Assembly: GCF_000383575.1 (NCBI RefSeq)
Contig: NZ_KB911579.1
Coordinates: 3,550,394 to 3,614,393, forward strand
From: Salinispora oceanensis
GTDB lineage: Bacteria > Actinomycetota > Actinomycetes > Mycobacteriales > Micromonosporaceae
Direction: 5' to 3'
Length of the DNA: 64,000 nucleotides
The notes below the pieces were generated by a model that searched no databases, had not been told where the DNA came from, and saw only the letters and a list, made by a program, of their open reading frames with translations. This document shows, piece by piece, positions 1-8,417 of the stretch. The position numbers and the translations under genes are program-made. The stretch's first letter is position 1. Each line of letters opens with the position of its first letter.

Positions 1-1
1 G

Positions 2-526
2 GTCGGTACGGTGTCCGTTCCCCCGCTGCTGGTGCCGGAGACCCTGCCGTTGCCGACGGTGCTGGACCGGCTGCGCTCCAGTCACCGGCAGCTCGCCTGC
101 GTGGTTGACGAGTACGGTGGCTTCGCCGGTGTGATCACCTTGGAGGACATCGCCGAGGAGCTGGTGGGGCCGATCCGAGACGAGGACGATCCGCCGGAGC
201 GGATACCGACCCGGCAGCGCGATGGCTCCTGGGTGGTGCCGGCCCGCTGGCGGATCGACGAGGTCGCCGACAGCACCGGCATCTCGCTGCCCGTGGCCCC
301 GGAGTACGACACGCTCTCCGGGCTGGTCATGCGGGAGCTGGGCCGGGTACCCGAGGTGGGTGACCAACTGGAGGTCGCCCTGCCGGCAGACGGGGATGAG
401 GCGGCGGCCGGCCCCCGGGCGCTGGTTGAGGTGCTCGTGGTCGACCGGCACGTCGCCGACTCGGTCCGGCTGCGCCTGCAGGAGTCGGAAGGCCAGCCGG
501 AAGGTCAGCCGGAGGTGCAGGCATGA
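2..526 (+). CDS. CBS/CorC-domain membrane protein (HlyC/CorC family), 3' part
   Basis: The reading frame is open to the left edge, so only the last 174 residues are seen. The family (CNNM/HlyC/CorC) comprises membrane proteins linked to divalent-cation transport, with cytoplasmic CBS and CorC_HlyC domains. Visible are the end of the second CBS motif (VVDEYGGFAGVITLEDIAEE, about residues 35-55) and the CorC_HlyC domain with its WRIDEV and YDTLSGLVM signatures. The N-terminal membrane domain must lie upstream of the window. The stop overlaps the next start (ATGA), so the two homologous genes are translationally coupled. The transported ion cannot be told from the sequence. Confidence 0.88.
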   Translation, partial: VGTVSVPPLLVPETLPLPTVLDRLRSSHRQLACVVDEYGGFAGVITLEDIAEELVGPIRDEDDPPERIPTRQRDGSWVVPARWRIDEVADSTGISLPVAPEYDTLSGLVMRELGRVPEVGDQLEVALPADGDEAAAGPRALVEVLVVDRHVADSVRLRLQESEGQPEGQPEVQA

Positions 527-1587
527 GCGTCAGTGTTGCTCTCGCGGCTTCGGTGGTCCTGCTGGCGTTGAATGGGTTCTTCGTCGCCGCCGAGTTCGCT
601 CTCGTGGCGAGCAAGAGCTACCGGCTGGAGCAGGCCGCCGCCGGTGGTGGCCGAGGTGCCCGGGCCGCGTTGGACGGCGTACGCGAACTCTCGCTGATGT
701 TGGCCGGCGCGCAACTGGGCATCACCCTGTGCACGCTGGGGCTCGGTGCGCTGGCCGAACCGGCGATCGAGCGGCTGCTCAGCCCGCTGCTGTATGCCGT
801 GGGCCTGCCCAGCGCGGCGAGCCACGTGATCGCGTTGATCTTCGCGTTGAGCCTGGTGACCTTCCTGCACTTGGTGGTGGGGGAGATGGCGCCGAAGTCG
901 TGGGCGATCACCGACGCGGAGCGGTCGGCGACGTTGTTGGCGCTGCCGTTCCGCGCTTTCGCCCGGGTCGCCCGGCCGGTGCTGTCGGCGCTGAACTCCC
1001 TGGCGAACGGCATCCTGCGGCTGGTCAAGGTCCAACCACAGGATCAGCTTGCCCAGGTGCACGGCCCGGAGGAGCTGCGCCTCCTACTGGAGCAGTCCCG
1101 CGAGCACGGGCTCCTCGGTGCCGAGCAGCACGAGTTGCTGACCAGCATGCTGCAGTTGCAGGGCACCACCGTGGCGCAGGTGATGGAACCGTTCGACCGG
1201 ATCGTCACCGTGCGACGGGACGCGGACGCGGGCCAGATCGAGCAGGTCAGCCGCGACAGCGGGCGATCCCGCCTGGCGGTGCTCGACGAGGCCGGTGACG
1301 TCTGCGGGCTGGTGCACGTACGGGAGGCGGTTCGGGCCGCGGCCAGCCGTCCGACGGCGACTGCCGAGAAGTTGATGACGACCGCGTTCACCCTGCCCTC
1401 GTCCGCCACGGTCACCGAGGCGGTGGCGGCGATGCGGGCCCGGCGTTCTCAGCTGGCGTTGGTCCGCAACGGTGGGGGGCCGACCCGTCCGGTCGGTTTC
1501 GTCGCGCTCGAGGACCTGCTGGAGGAGGTCATCGGCGAGTTCGACGACGAGACGGACCAGGTTCCTCGGGGACGGCGGTTGCGCTGA
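523..1587 (+). CDS. CNNM transmembrane domain/CBS protein (HlyC/CorC family)
   Basis: A 354-residue paralogue of the upstream gene. It starts with a hydrophobic CNNM/DUF21 domain (residues 1-180) carrying NGFFVAAEFALV, the family signature, followed by two CBS motifs (about 200-345) ending in VGFVALEDLLEEVIGEF. The C-terminal CorC_HlyC domain present in the upstream partner is absent, so the protein stops just after the CBS pair. Such tandem pairs are common in actinobacteria and are thought to act in Mg/Co ion homeostasis or stress tolerance. The ATG overlaps the previous stop by 4 nt, giving a two-gene operon. Confidence 0.9.
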   Translation: MSVSVALAASVVLLALNGFFVAAEFALVASKSYRLEQAAAGGGRGARAALDGVRELSLMLAGAQLGITLCTLGLGALAEPAIERLLSPLLYAVGLPSAASHVIALIFALSLVTFLHLVVGEMAPKSWAITDAERSATLLALPFRAFARVARPVLSALNSLANGILRLVKVQPQDQLAQVHGPEELRLLLEQSREHGLLGAEQHELLTSMLQLQGTTVAQVMEPFDRIVTVRRDADAGQIEQVSRDSGRSRLAVLDEAGDVCGLVHVREAVRAAASRPTATAEKLMTTAFTLPSSATVTEAVAAMRARRSQLALVRNGGGPTRPVGFVALEDLLEEVIGEFDDETDQVPRGRRLR

Positions 1588-1610
1588 TCTGGTCTGGGTA
1601 ACCGGGGCCG

Positions 1611-2534
1611 GTGCGGTTGACGGGGGTGTCGGCGGAGTCCGGTCGGACGGGGCTGACCGTCCGGACCGCGCTGGCCAACCCGAGCACCCGCCCCGGCCTC
1701 CGGCTGCCGGGGCGGGTGACCGTCAGCGCCGGCCCGGTTGACGTTCCGGTGCTGCATGTCCGGCTCGGCCTGGTCACGTCGGCCGAGCCGGACGACCCGG
1801 AGGCCTCCCGGCGGCTGGTGCAGTTCCATCAGGCGGAGATCGCCACCGGGTTCGTCCTGCGCGCCGGGCGGGCCCGCAGTATTCCGTTCTCGTTCCCGAT
1901 GCCCTGGGAGACCCCGGTAACGGTCGTTGGCGGAGCGCCGCTGCTCAGCCTACGGATGGGGCTGCGTACCGAGGTGGCGATCGAACCCGGGCTGGATCAG
2001 GGCGCGATGGTGCCGCTCTTCGTGCACCCGCTGATCGCCCAGGCGCACATCCTCACCACCCTGGACATGCTGGGGTTCAGCCTGCGGCAGGCCGGCTCGG
2101 TCGCGGCCCGGTTGCCCGGCGTTGAGCAGCAGCTCTCGCTGCACCAGCGGCTGGGCTACTGGGTGGCGCCGTTGTACGCCGGGCCGATCACCGAACTGGA
2201 GGTGATCTTCATCGCGAACTCCGCCGGTCTCGAAGTGCTCCTCTGGTGCGATCGGCGGCTGGCGCTGGCCGGGATCACCCACCAGAGCATCAGTCGGTTT
2301 CGGGTCTGGCATGACGGTGCCGAGCGGCAGGACTGGGTGACGACCGTGGATGGGTGGCTGCGGAGCGCGATCAACCGGCACGCGGCGATGGCGGCGCATG
2401 CCGACTGGTCGGCGCCGATCAACGAGTCCGCCCATGTGAGCCGACCTCCGGACGCGCCACTGCCGCCGGGATTCGGGCTGGGCGGCACGGCCGGTGGCCC
2501 GGGCGTCGGCGGCGGCGGTGGCGACGGCACGTGA
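1611..2534 (+). CDS. Spo0M-like sporulation-control family protein
   Basis: 307 residues matching the Spo0M family, arrestin-like cytoplasmic proteins first studied in Bacillus sporulation; the role in actinobacteria is not settled. Family features are the early SNPxTRPGL-like stretch (ANPSTRPGLRLPGRVTV), an alternating beta-strand first half, and the PFSFPMPWETPVT motif near residue 90. The C-terminus is Gly-rich and of low complexity. The GTG start lies 23 nt after the CNNM gene and the ribosome site is weak, so it may be read through from that operon. The 3' end carries one copy of a 16-bp direct repeat (2519-2534, 2554-2569). Confidence 0.85.
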   Translation: MRLTGVSAESGRTGLTVRTALANPSTRPGLRLPGRVTVSAGPVDVPVLHVRLGLVTSAEPDDPEASRRLVQFHQAEIATGFVLRAGRARSIPFSFPMPWETPVTVVGGAPLLSLRMGLRTEVAIEPGLDQGAMVPLFVHPLIAQAHILTTLDMLGFSLRQAGSVAARLPGVEQQLSLHQRLGYWVAPLYAGPITELEVIFIANSAGLEVLLWCDRRLALAGITHQSISRFRVWHDGAERQDWVTTVDGWLRSAINRHAAMAAHADWSAPINESAHVSRPPDAPLPPGFGLGGTAGGPGVGGGGGDGT

Positions 2535-2583
2535 GTCGGGGTGGGCCGGCCGCTGGCGACGGCACGTGACCGACCGAGGTGGG

Positions 2584-3246
2584 TCAGCCGGTGGCGAGTT
2601 TCAGACTGAAGCCGAGGAAGAGTGCACCAACCGTCGTCGTCCCGCCCGCGGCCAGGCGGCGGCGTTGGTGGAACTGGGCGGCCAGGAATGTGCCCGCGAA
2701 GATCAGTACGGTCAGGAAGAGCGCGCTGATGAGCTGTGCGATGGACCCGAGGAGCAGGAACGACAGCGCCGGCCAGGGGTAGTGCGGGTCAACGAACTGG
2801 ATGAAGAACGAGACGAAGAAGAGGATCGCCTTCGGGTTGAGCAGGCTGATCACCAGGGCCCGGCGGAACGGGCTGCGTGGTGGGGCGGGATCGCCGGCGT
2901 CGAGAAGTCGTGGGGTGGCCGGGTCGTGGCGGGCCCGCCACCGCTGCCAGGCCCCGCGCAGCATTCCCAGGCCCAGGTAGCCCAGGTAGGCGGCGCCGGC
3001 ATATTTGATCACCAGGAAGAGCGGCGGGTACGCCTGGAGCAGGGACGCCACCCCGGCGGCCGAGAGGATCATCAGGACTCCGTCGCCCACGAACACCGCG
3101 CTGGCCGCGCGGTAGCCGGCGGCCACGCCACGGCGGGCGGCGGTGGAGAGTACGAAGAGCGAGTTGGGTCCGGGCAGCATGATGATCGCCACGGTGCCCA
3201 GGACGTACGTCCAGATGTCGGTGATCCCCAGCACGCCGGACATCAT
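2584..3246 (-). CDS. LysE/RhtB-family amino acid exporter (LeuE-like)
   Basis: A 220-residue inner-membrane protein of normal LysE length with about six hydrophobic segments. The N-terminal signature IIMLPGPNSLFVLSTAARRG and the later ALVISLLNPKAILFFVSFFIQF (PKA motif) are diagnostic of the LysE/RhtB superfamily, which exports amino acids or related small molecules; the closest named type is LeuE. It starts with two adjacent ATG codons. It is convergent with the Spo0M-like gene and lies just downstream of an MFS exporter on the same strand (90-nt gap), so the two exporters may be co-transcribed. The substrate cannot be assigned. Confidence 0.88.
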   Translation of the reverse strand: MMSGVLGITDIWTYVLGTVAIIMLPGPNSLFVLSTAARRGVAAGYRAASAVFVGDGVLMILSAAGVASLLQAYPPLFLVIKYAGAAYLGYLGLGMLRGAWQRWRARHDPATPRLLDAGDPAPPRSPFRRALVISLLNPKAILFFVSFFIQFVDPHYPWPALSFLLLGSIAQLISALFLTVLIFAGTFLAAQFHQRRRLAAGGTTTVGALFLGFSLKLATG

Positions 3247-3336
3247 GCCGGTGCCGACCCCACCGGGGCGAGTCCTTTCCCCGGCGCTGGCCTGTGTCGT
3301 TGGCCACCGGCGGCCCGGCGTGGGCGGTGCGAACGG

Positions 3337-4776
3337 TCAGGCTGCCGAATCGAGTGGATGGCGGCGGCTACCGACGATGTCGGCGAGGTTGGTGAGCAGC
3401 GCGGCGGTGACGATGCCGAACTCCACGACGAGTGCGTGGCGCAGGGCGGTTGGCCAGTGTCCGTTGCTGGCCGCGACCGAGCCGAGCAGGGTTGCGCTGA
3501 TCACCGCCAGCCCGATCGCGGCGCCGACCTGCCGCATGGTCCGGTACATTCCGGCGGCACTGCCGGCGTCTCGCCGGGGCACCTGCGTAAGAGTCAGGGT
3601 GTTGTTCGGTGTGATCACGAGGCCGCTACCGACTCCGGCGAGGAGCAGCGGGAACGAGTTCAGGACCGAGAAGGTCGTCCCGGTGACGCTGGTGACGGCG
3701 ATCATCAGGGCGAGGCTCGCCAGGACGGTGAGCAGTCCGACGGCGATCAGCCGGCGGCCGAGTCGTTCGACGTGCCGGCCGCCGAGCAGCGCGCCCAGCG
3801 CGGAACCCACCGCGAATGGCGCAATCGTGAGCCCGGTGTGCAACGGACTGCGGTGGAGACCGTACTGCAGGTGCAGGCTGAAGATCAGCGGCAGCGAGGT
3901 GAAGCCGGCGTAGTAGAAGAAACCGAGCAGCAGCCCCAGGCGGTAGGTCCGATGGGTGAGTAGGCGAAAGTCGAAGACCGGCGGGTGTCGGCGCGCAGGG
4001 GAGGTCTCCCAGGATCGGAAGGCGACGAGGACGCCGATCCCGGCCGGCAGCAACAGCCACGGCAGCGGCCCCGGCCACTGCTCCCGCTGCAGCGCGGGCA
4101 GGATCACCAGCATGATTCCGGTGCCCAACAGCAGCGTGCCGATCAGGTCGGGCCGGTGATCTGTCTCGCCGCTCAGCGGTTTCGCCGGAAACAGCCGCCA
4201 GACGAGCACCGCCGCGACGACACCGATCGGGACGTTGCTGAGAAAGACCAACCGCCAGCCGTTCTCCACCCCACCGAGCGCAATGATCAGCCCACCGATC
4301 ACCGGTCCGATCGCGGTGGCGACGCTGGCCGTGGCACCGAGAAGCCCGAATGGCCGGCCCCGCCGCTCGGGGCGGAACAACTCCTCAACCAGGGCCGTGA
4401 GCTGGGGAACGAGGACACCGGCTGCGGCACCCTGCGCGAGTCGGGCGACGACCAGAGCGGTACCGGAGCCGGCCGTTCCGGCGACCGCGCTGGCGCCGGT
4501 GAACAACGCGAGGCCGATGAGGAGCGCGTGGCGCCGTCCCCTGGTGTCACCGAGCCGTCCGGCGGGGACGAGCGCGAGCGCGAACATCAGCGAGTAGCCC
4601 GAGACGACCCACTGGACAGCGCTGTTGCCGGCGCCGAGCGTGCGTTCGATCGAGGGGAGCATCACGTTGATGACGCTCAGGTCGAAGAAGCTCAGGAAGG
4701 AGACGGCCGCCGCGATGGCGATGATCCGCCGTCGTCGGGTGTGCCCGGCTCCGCCTGGGGCGTCCGACCGCGACAT
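3337..4776 (-). CDS. MFS drug-efflux transporter, DHA2 (EmrB/QacA) type
   Basis: 479 residues with about 14 predicted membrane segments, the layout of the 14-TM DHA2 proton-antiport drug exporters. The first segments contain SFFDLSVINVMLPSIERTLG (motif D1-like) and GRLGDTRGRRHAL (motif A, loop 2-3); motif C resembles GPVIGGLI. Its ATG follows a GGGGGCGG purine run. The gene is divergent from the glycerophosphodiesterase gene, sharing a 242-nt intergenic region. No TetR or MarR regulator lies beside it, so neither substrate nor inducer can be suggested. Confidence 0.9.
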   Translation of the reverse strand: MSRSDAPGGAGHTRRRRIIAIAAAVSFLSFFDLSVINVMLPSIERTLGAGNSAVQWVVSGYSLMFALALVPAGRLGDTRGRRHALLIGLALFTGASAVAGTAGSGTALVVARLAQGAAAGVLVPQLTALVEELFRPERRGRPFGLLGATASVATAIGPVIGGLIIALGGVENGWRLVFLSNVPIGVVAAVLVWRLFPAKPLSGETDHRPDLIGTLLLGTGIMLVILPALQREQWPGPLPWLLLPAGIGVLVAFRSWETSPARRHPPVFDFRLLTHRTYRLGLLLGFFYYAGFTSLPLIFSLHLQYGLHRSPLHTGLTIAPFAVGSALGALLGGRHVERLGRRLIAVGLLTVLASLALMIAVTSVTGTTFSVLNSFPLLLAGVGSGLVITPNNTLTLTQVPRRDAGSAAGMYRTMRQVGAAIGLAVISATLLGSVAASNGHWPTALRHALVVEFGIVTAALLTNLADIVGSRRHPLDSAA

Positions 4777-5018
4777 CCGCCCCCGCCTGATAGTGAAATG
4801 ACCGCTTCGTGCTAATCGAAGGTAATGCGGGATATCACCGGAAGCCGGGGATGTAGCTAAAGATCTTGAAGGTCCGGCATCGGCATGTCAGCCCCTGTTC
4901 GCCGGGTTGTTACCGCGTGGGCCCGCATTGCGTGGTGGGAGACCAGCAGGATGACGGTGGTCTGCGTTGGCAGTGGTGCGGACCGTTGATCATTCTGGTG
5001 TCTACCCGGGAGTTGCTC

Positions 5019-6497
5019 GTGCGTAGGAAGTGGTTGAGTGGGGCGCTGGCCGTGGTGACGACGGGTGTGTTGGTCGGTGTCGCTCCGACGTCGGCGGGGG
5101 CCAGGGTCACGGCCGGGGCCACGCCGATTTCGGGGGCACTCGCCCAGACTGTCGAGTCGGGGCCAGCGCACACCATTGCGCAGGTGCGGGAGCAGTTCCT
5201 GCGGCACGGTCCGGGTGCGGAGGTGCTGGTGGTGGCGCACCGTGGGCACTGGCGGGCCGCACCGGAGAATTCGCTGAAGGCGATCCGGTCCGCGGTGAAG
5301 GCGGGCGCGCACGTGGTGGAGATCGATGTCCGGCGTACGGCCGATGGTCATCTGGTGTTGATGCATGACAGCACGGTGGACCGGACGACGGACGGTACCG
5401 GTGCGGTGTCGGAGTTGACGCTGGCCGAGGTGAGGCAGCTGCGGTTGAAGGTGGGCCTGGGGGGCGACCAGGCGCCGTTGACCGACGAGCGGGTACCGAC
5501 CCTGGCCGAGGCGATGGCGGTGGTGAAGGGCCGCGCCATGGTCAACCTGGACAAGGCGTGGGACATCCGGGACGAGGCGTACGACGTCCTGGTTGACACC
5601 GGCACCCTGGACCACGTCCTGTTCAAGAGTTCCGCGCCGGTCGCGGAGGTGGAGCAGTTCCTCGCCACCGACCCGGAAATCCTCTACGTCCATGTCGTGA
5701 AGGAGGAGAACGCCGCCGACCTCGACGGGTTCACCTACCACCAGCCGGAGGCGTTCGAGCTGGTCTTCGACCGGCTCACCGAGCCGCAGATCCAGCCGGC
5801 GGTGGTGGCGGCGCTCCGCGAGCGGGCCCGGGTCTGGGTCAACACCCTGTGGTACGGCCTCGCCGCCGGCTACACCGATGAGTCGTCGTTGCGGGATCCG
5901 GCGCAGGGCTGGGGTGCGGTGGTGGACCGGCACCAGGCGGACATGATCCAGACGGACAACCCGGAGCAACTGATCAACTGGTTGGCCAGTCGGGACCGGG
6001 AGCACGGTGGTCAGGGGCAGTGGCCCTCGTTGCCGAAGGAGTCGGTGCGGGTGCAGGCCGAGGACTACTCGCTGGAGGGTAAGGGGATCGGCTACCACGA
6101 CCTGGACGACGAGAATCGGGGTGGCACGGCGGCTCGCCAGTACGAGGGCGTGGACGTCTGCGACAACAATGCGGCGATCGTGATGTGTTGGATCCGCGGT
6201 GGTGAGTGGGTCAAGTACACCGTTGAGGTGCCGAAGTCCGGCACCTACCGGGTGAGCGCCCGGATGTCGTCGCCGTACTTCCCGGCGGGGCGGTTCTCGA
6301 TGACCTTCGACGGTCAGTCGACGACCGGCCCGGTGGATGTGGCGGGCACGACCTCACACGATGCCTTCGAACTGCAGGAGATCGAGGGGACCCACTACCT
6401 GCGTCGGGGTACGCACGAGTTTGAGGTGCGGATGGACGAGGACGCCTACCAGAACTTCAACATCGACTATTTCCAGTTCGACCGCGTCAAGCAGTGA
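5019..6497 (+). CDS. Secreted glycerophosphodiester phosphodiesterase with C-terminal carbohydrate-binding domain
   Basis: Hydrolyses glycerophosphodiesters (from phospholipid head groups or teichoic acids) to glycerol-3-phosphate and an alcohol, outside the cell. The GTG at 5019 has a GGGA site about 7 nt upstream and gives a clean signal peptide (RRKWLSGALAVVTTGVLVGVAP); an in-frame ATG at 4866 would add 51 residues of non-signal sequence and is rejected. The catalytic GDPD domain shows HRGHWRAAPENSLKAI, EIDVRRTADGHLV and HDSTVDRTTDGTG. The last about 150 residues (from VQAEDYS) form a CBM6/CBM35-like domain ending in NFNIDYFQFD, suggesting anchoring to wall or external glycans. The product is 492 residues. 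A degenerate copy of its 3' end lies downstream. Confidence 0.9.
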   Translation: MRRKWLSGALAVVTTGVLVGVAPTSAGARVTAGATPISGALAQTVESGPAHTIAQVREQFLRHGPGAEVLVVAHRGHWRAAPENSLKAIRSAVKAGAHVVEIDVRRTADGHLVLMHDSTVDRTTDGTGAVSELTLAEVRQLRLKVGLGGDQAPLTDERVPTLAEAMAVVKGRAMVNLDKAWDIRDEAYDVLVDTGTLDHVLFKSSAPVAEVEQFLATDPEILYVHVVKEENAADLDGFTYHQPEAFELVFDRLTEPQIQPAVVAALRERARVWVNTLWYGLAAGYTDESSLRDPAQGWGAVVDRHQADMIQTDNPEQLINWLASRDREHGGQGQWPSLPKESVRVQAEDYSLEGKGIGYHDLDDENRGGTAARQYEGVDVCDNNAAIVMCWIRGGEWVKYTVEVPKSGTYRVSARMSSPYFPAGRFSMTFDGQSTTGPVDVAGTTSHDAFELQEIEGTHYLRRGTHEFEVRMDEDAYQNFNIDYFQFDRVKQ

Positions 6498-6523
6498 CCC
6501 GCTGACTGTCGTAGCTCAGCTTT

Positions 6524-6573
6524 CGAAGGCGAGTGGCCATCCTGGTCTGTTCCGGGGTGGCCCCTCGCCTTCG
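6524..6573 (+). terminator. Stem-loop after the phosphodiesterase gene
   Basis: A 10-bp perfect inverted repeat (CGAAGGCGAG / CTCGCCTTCG), extended inward by GGCCA/TGGCC across one mismatch, lies 27 nt after the stop. There is no long U-run, as is usual in GC-rich actinobacteria. The stem-loop sits between the gene and the degenerate copy of its 3' end. Confidence 0.55.
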
Positions 6574-6579
6574 CCGTTT

Positions 6580-6617
6580 CAGAACTTCAAGCTCGACTAT
6601 CTCCAGTTCGACCGCGT
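6580..6617 (+). repeat. Degenerate 38-bp copy of the phosphodiesterase 3' end
   Basis: This matches 6450-6487, inside the upstream gene, at 35 of 38 positions. It would encode QNFKLDYLQFDRV against QNFNIDYFQFDRV in the gene. No start or longer frame surrounds it. It is best read as the stub of a former tandem duplicate or of a recombination event. Confidence 0.7.
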
Positions 6618-6702
6618 GGGCTGGTGGCAGCCACCGGGCGCATCGGTAGGTGCGGCCGGTCAGCGGCCGGATCGACCGGACGCGGGGGCCTCGGGCTGGT
6701 CG

Positions 6703-6918
6703 TCATCGCAGCGCCCGGAGCACGATGGCGGCCACGATGATCATCAGGATGAGCGCCGCGATCAGCTGGTGCCGGGTGGTGGCGGACGGCGGGGGAGTGG
6801 TCGGTGTGCTCGGCTGCACCCGGTCGCCGTCGGGCAGCGGCGGCGATCCGTGCGGGTCACGGTACGCGCGCCGGTCAGCGCGCGCCGGCTGGTCGGTGGG
6901 CGGGTTGTCGTCGGCCAT
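6703..6918 (-). CDS. Small C-tail-anchored membrane protein, unknown function
   Basis: About 71 residues: a hydrophilic, Pro/Thr-rich N-terminal half with charged residues and one C-terminal membrane segment (LIAALILMIIVAAIVLRALR) that ends the protein, as in tail-anchored proteins. The ATG at 6918 overlaps the stop of the gene upstream (TGATG), so the pair is translationally coupled; an in-frame GTG lies one codon earlier. I recognise no family. The coupling and the clean membrane helix are the evidence that it is real. Confidence 0.5.
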   Translation of the reverse strand: MADDNPPTDQPARADRRAYRDPHGSPPLPDGDRVQPSTPTTPPPSATTRHQLIAALILMIIVAAIVLRALR

Positions 6919-7262
6919 CACAGTCTCCGTAGCCCCGCGAGCACCGCGGCGAGGAGGTCGGCACCGGGAACGGTGTGGACGACACGGGCCCGGCCGACCA
7001 CCCGCCCCCCGGAGAGCAGCCGCTCCAGCTCCGCGCCGGAGACAGTCACTGCGTGGTCCGGGTCGATCGCGCCGGCGAGCGCGGCGCGGCGCAGCGCTTC
7101 CGTCGCGGTAGGGGTGGTGGTGGCGCGGTGGTGGTCGTTGGCACGGCTCGCCTCCCGGGTGTGGTGGTTGGTGGTTGTGGAACGGACCGCCCCATCACCC
7201 CCCTCCCGGTGGTGGGGCGGCCCGGCAGCGCCTCCGGCGGGTCGGGCCCTCCACCGGCTCAC
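6918..7262 (-). CDS. Hypothetical protein, paired with the small membrane protein
   Basis: Up to 114 residues. The first about 50 residues are Arg/His/Thr-rich and look non-coding, so the true start is probably further in. The C-terminal half (ATEALRRAALAGAIDPDHAVTVSGAELERLLSGGRVVGRARVV and onward) looks like a normal folded alpha/beta stretch. It overlaps the downstream membrane-protein gene and is divergent from the XRE regulator gene, sharing its promoter region. No family recognised; it may be a small partner of the regulator pair. Confidence 0.4.
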   Translation of the reverse strand: MSRWRARPAGGAAGPPHHREGGDGAVRSTTTNHHTREASRANDHHRATTTPTATEALRRAALAGAIDPDHAVTVSGAELERLLSGGRVVGRARVVHTVPGADLLAAVLAGLRRL

Positions 7263-7357
7263 GCCGTCTACGGGCAGTTTTCCGACAGTTGTGGGGCGAA
7301 CACACCGCGTAGTACTAGGTTTTTGGGACGTCTGGAACGTTTAGGGGAGGTTGAAGC

Positions 7358-8125
7358 ATGAACCACGCAGTCATCGCGGCGATGGCGGAGGCGGGTGAGA
7401 CCGCCGAGAGCCTCGCAGCTCAGATCGGTGTGGATCCGAAGACGGCCGCGAAATGGGCGAGCCGTGGACGGATTCCCCAGACCCGACACCGCGCGAAGGT
7501 GGCCGCGATCCTCAAGCGGGAGGTGGAGGACCTGTGGCCGGACGCGGTGCGGCGGCGCGAGCCGGCGTGGTTCCGCCCGTGGGCCGATATTGAACGTGAG
7601 GCGGTGTCGCTCCGCGCGTTTCAACTTGCGTGGGTGCCGGGCCTGCTGCAGACCGCGGCGTACGCGCGGGCGACCCTCGCCGGTGAGGCGCTCAGCCCCG
7701 ACACGGTCGAGGAGTTGGTCGACGTGCGGATCAAGCGGCAGGCAATCCTGCGTCGGGACCGGGCGCCGATGTTCATCGCGGTGCTGGACGAGCTGATCCT
7801 CCGCCGGTCCGCCTACGGCGACCGCGCGTTGATGCGGGAGCAGTGCGAGCAGCTGGCGGCTTCCGCGGAGTTACCGAACGTGTCGATCCATGTCGTGCCG
7901 CTCTCGGCCGGTATGCACCCTGGTCTCGGCGGTCCGTTCACCCTCGCCGAGTTGGAGAAGGGCACAGTGGTGGCCCATGTGGACAGCCAGGCGAAGGCGC
8001 AACTGGTCGATGGCGTCACGGATATTGCTACGCTGAGTCGACGGTGGGAACGCATCCGTGGGGAGGCCCTCTCCCGGGCGCAGTCCCGAGACCTGCTCAG
8101 GGAAGCGGCAAGTTCATGGACCTGA
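7358..8125 (+). CDS. XRE-family helix-turn-helix regulator with DUF5753 (Scr1 type)
   Basis: 255 residues. The N-terminal helix-turn-helix (residues 8-60; AESLAAQIGVDPKTAAKWASRG) is followed by the DUF5753 effector domain (about 80-250) typical of streptomycete/micromonosporal regulators: ERTAVSLRAFQ-like entry, WVPGLLQTAAYARATL and LGGPFTLAEL. These genes nearly always pair with a small DUF397 gene, as here, and known examples influence development and antibiotic production. The start has a strong site (GGGGAGGTTGAAGC then ATG). It overlaps the DUF397 gene by 10 nt, so the two form an operon. Confidence 0.9.
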   Translation: MNHAVIAAMAEAGETAESLAAQIGVDPKTAAKWASRGRIPQTRHRAKVAAILKREVEDLWPDAVRRREPAWFRPWADIEREAVSLRAFQLAWVPGLLQTAAYARATLAGEALSPDTVEELVDVRIKRQAILRRDRAPMFIAVLDELILRRSAYGDRALMREQCEQLAASAELPNVSIHVVPLSAGMHPGLGGPFTLAELEKGTVVAHVDSQAKAQLVDGVTDIATLSRRWERIRGEALSRAQSRDLLREAASSWT

Positions 8126-8307
8126 TCGGCGCGCAGTGGCGCAAGAGCAGTAAGAGCGGCAACAACGGCGGCGACTGCGTCGAGGTCGCCGGTAACCTTC
8201 CCGGCGTCGTGGGGGTCCGGGACTCCAAGGATCCGGCTGGGCCGGCGTTGCTCTTCGGCCCGGCGGCGTGGCGGGCGTTCGTCGCCCAACTCCCCGGACA
8301 GCCCTGA
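8116..8307 (+). CDS. DUF397 domain protein (partner of XRE regulator)
   Basis: 63 residues covering the whole DUF397 fold: WRKSSKSGNNGGDCVEVA near the start, then VGVRDSKDPAGPALLFGPAAWRAFV. The ATG at 8116 lies inside the end of the XRE gene (different frame). DUF397 proteins are thought to be small cytoplasmic partners of the XRE/DUF5753 regulators, acting like a toxin-antitoxin-type or anti-regulator pair; the biochemical role is not established. The typical length and position make the call firm. Confidence 0.9.
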   Translation: MDLIGAQWRKSSKSGNNGGDCVEVAGNLPGVVGVRDSKDPAGPALLFGPAAWRAFVAQLPGQP

Positions 8308-8417
8308 CCTCACCCACGGGCAGCCCCGACCACTCCGTAACCACTGAACCCCCAACCCGGCCGGTTGCCAGGTTGGGGGCTCAGCGCGTTGCTAGGTGCC
8401 GTCAGGTGGTGGTGCTG

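Noticed and set aside
2519..2569. Transposon target duplication (16-bp direct repeat)
   Set aside because: The copies are only 35 nt apart with nothing between them, so this is simple slippage at the end of the Spo0M-like gene.
2494..3963. A 489-codon plus-strand frame over the LysE and MFS genes
   Set aside because: It is antisense to two clear membrane-protein genes. Its Glu/Gly/Gln-rich product has no recognisable domain.
4857..6098. A 413-codon minus-strand frame over the phosphodiesterase gene
   Set aside because: The plus strand has catalytic motifs and a signal peptide; the antisense translation is His/Arg/Pro-rich filler.
6509..6560. tRNA-like GTAGCTCAGC word
   Set aside because: It resembles a D-arm start, but no acceptor, anticodon or T-arm pairing follows. 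The hairpin there is the terminator.
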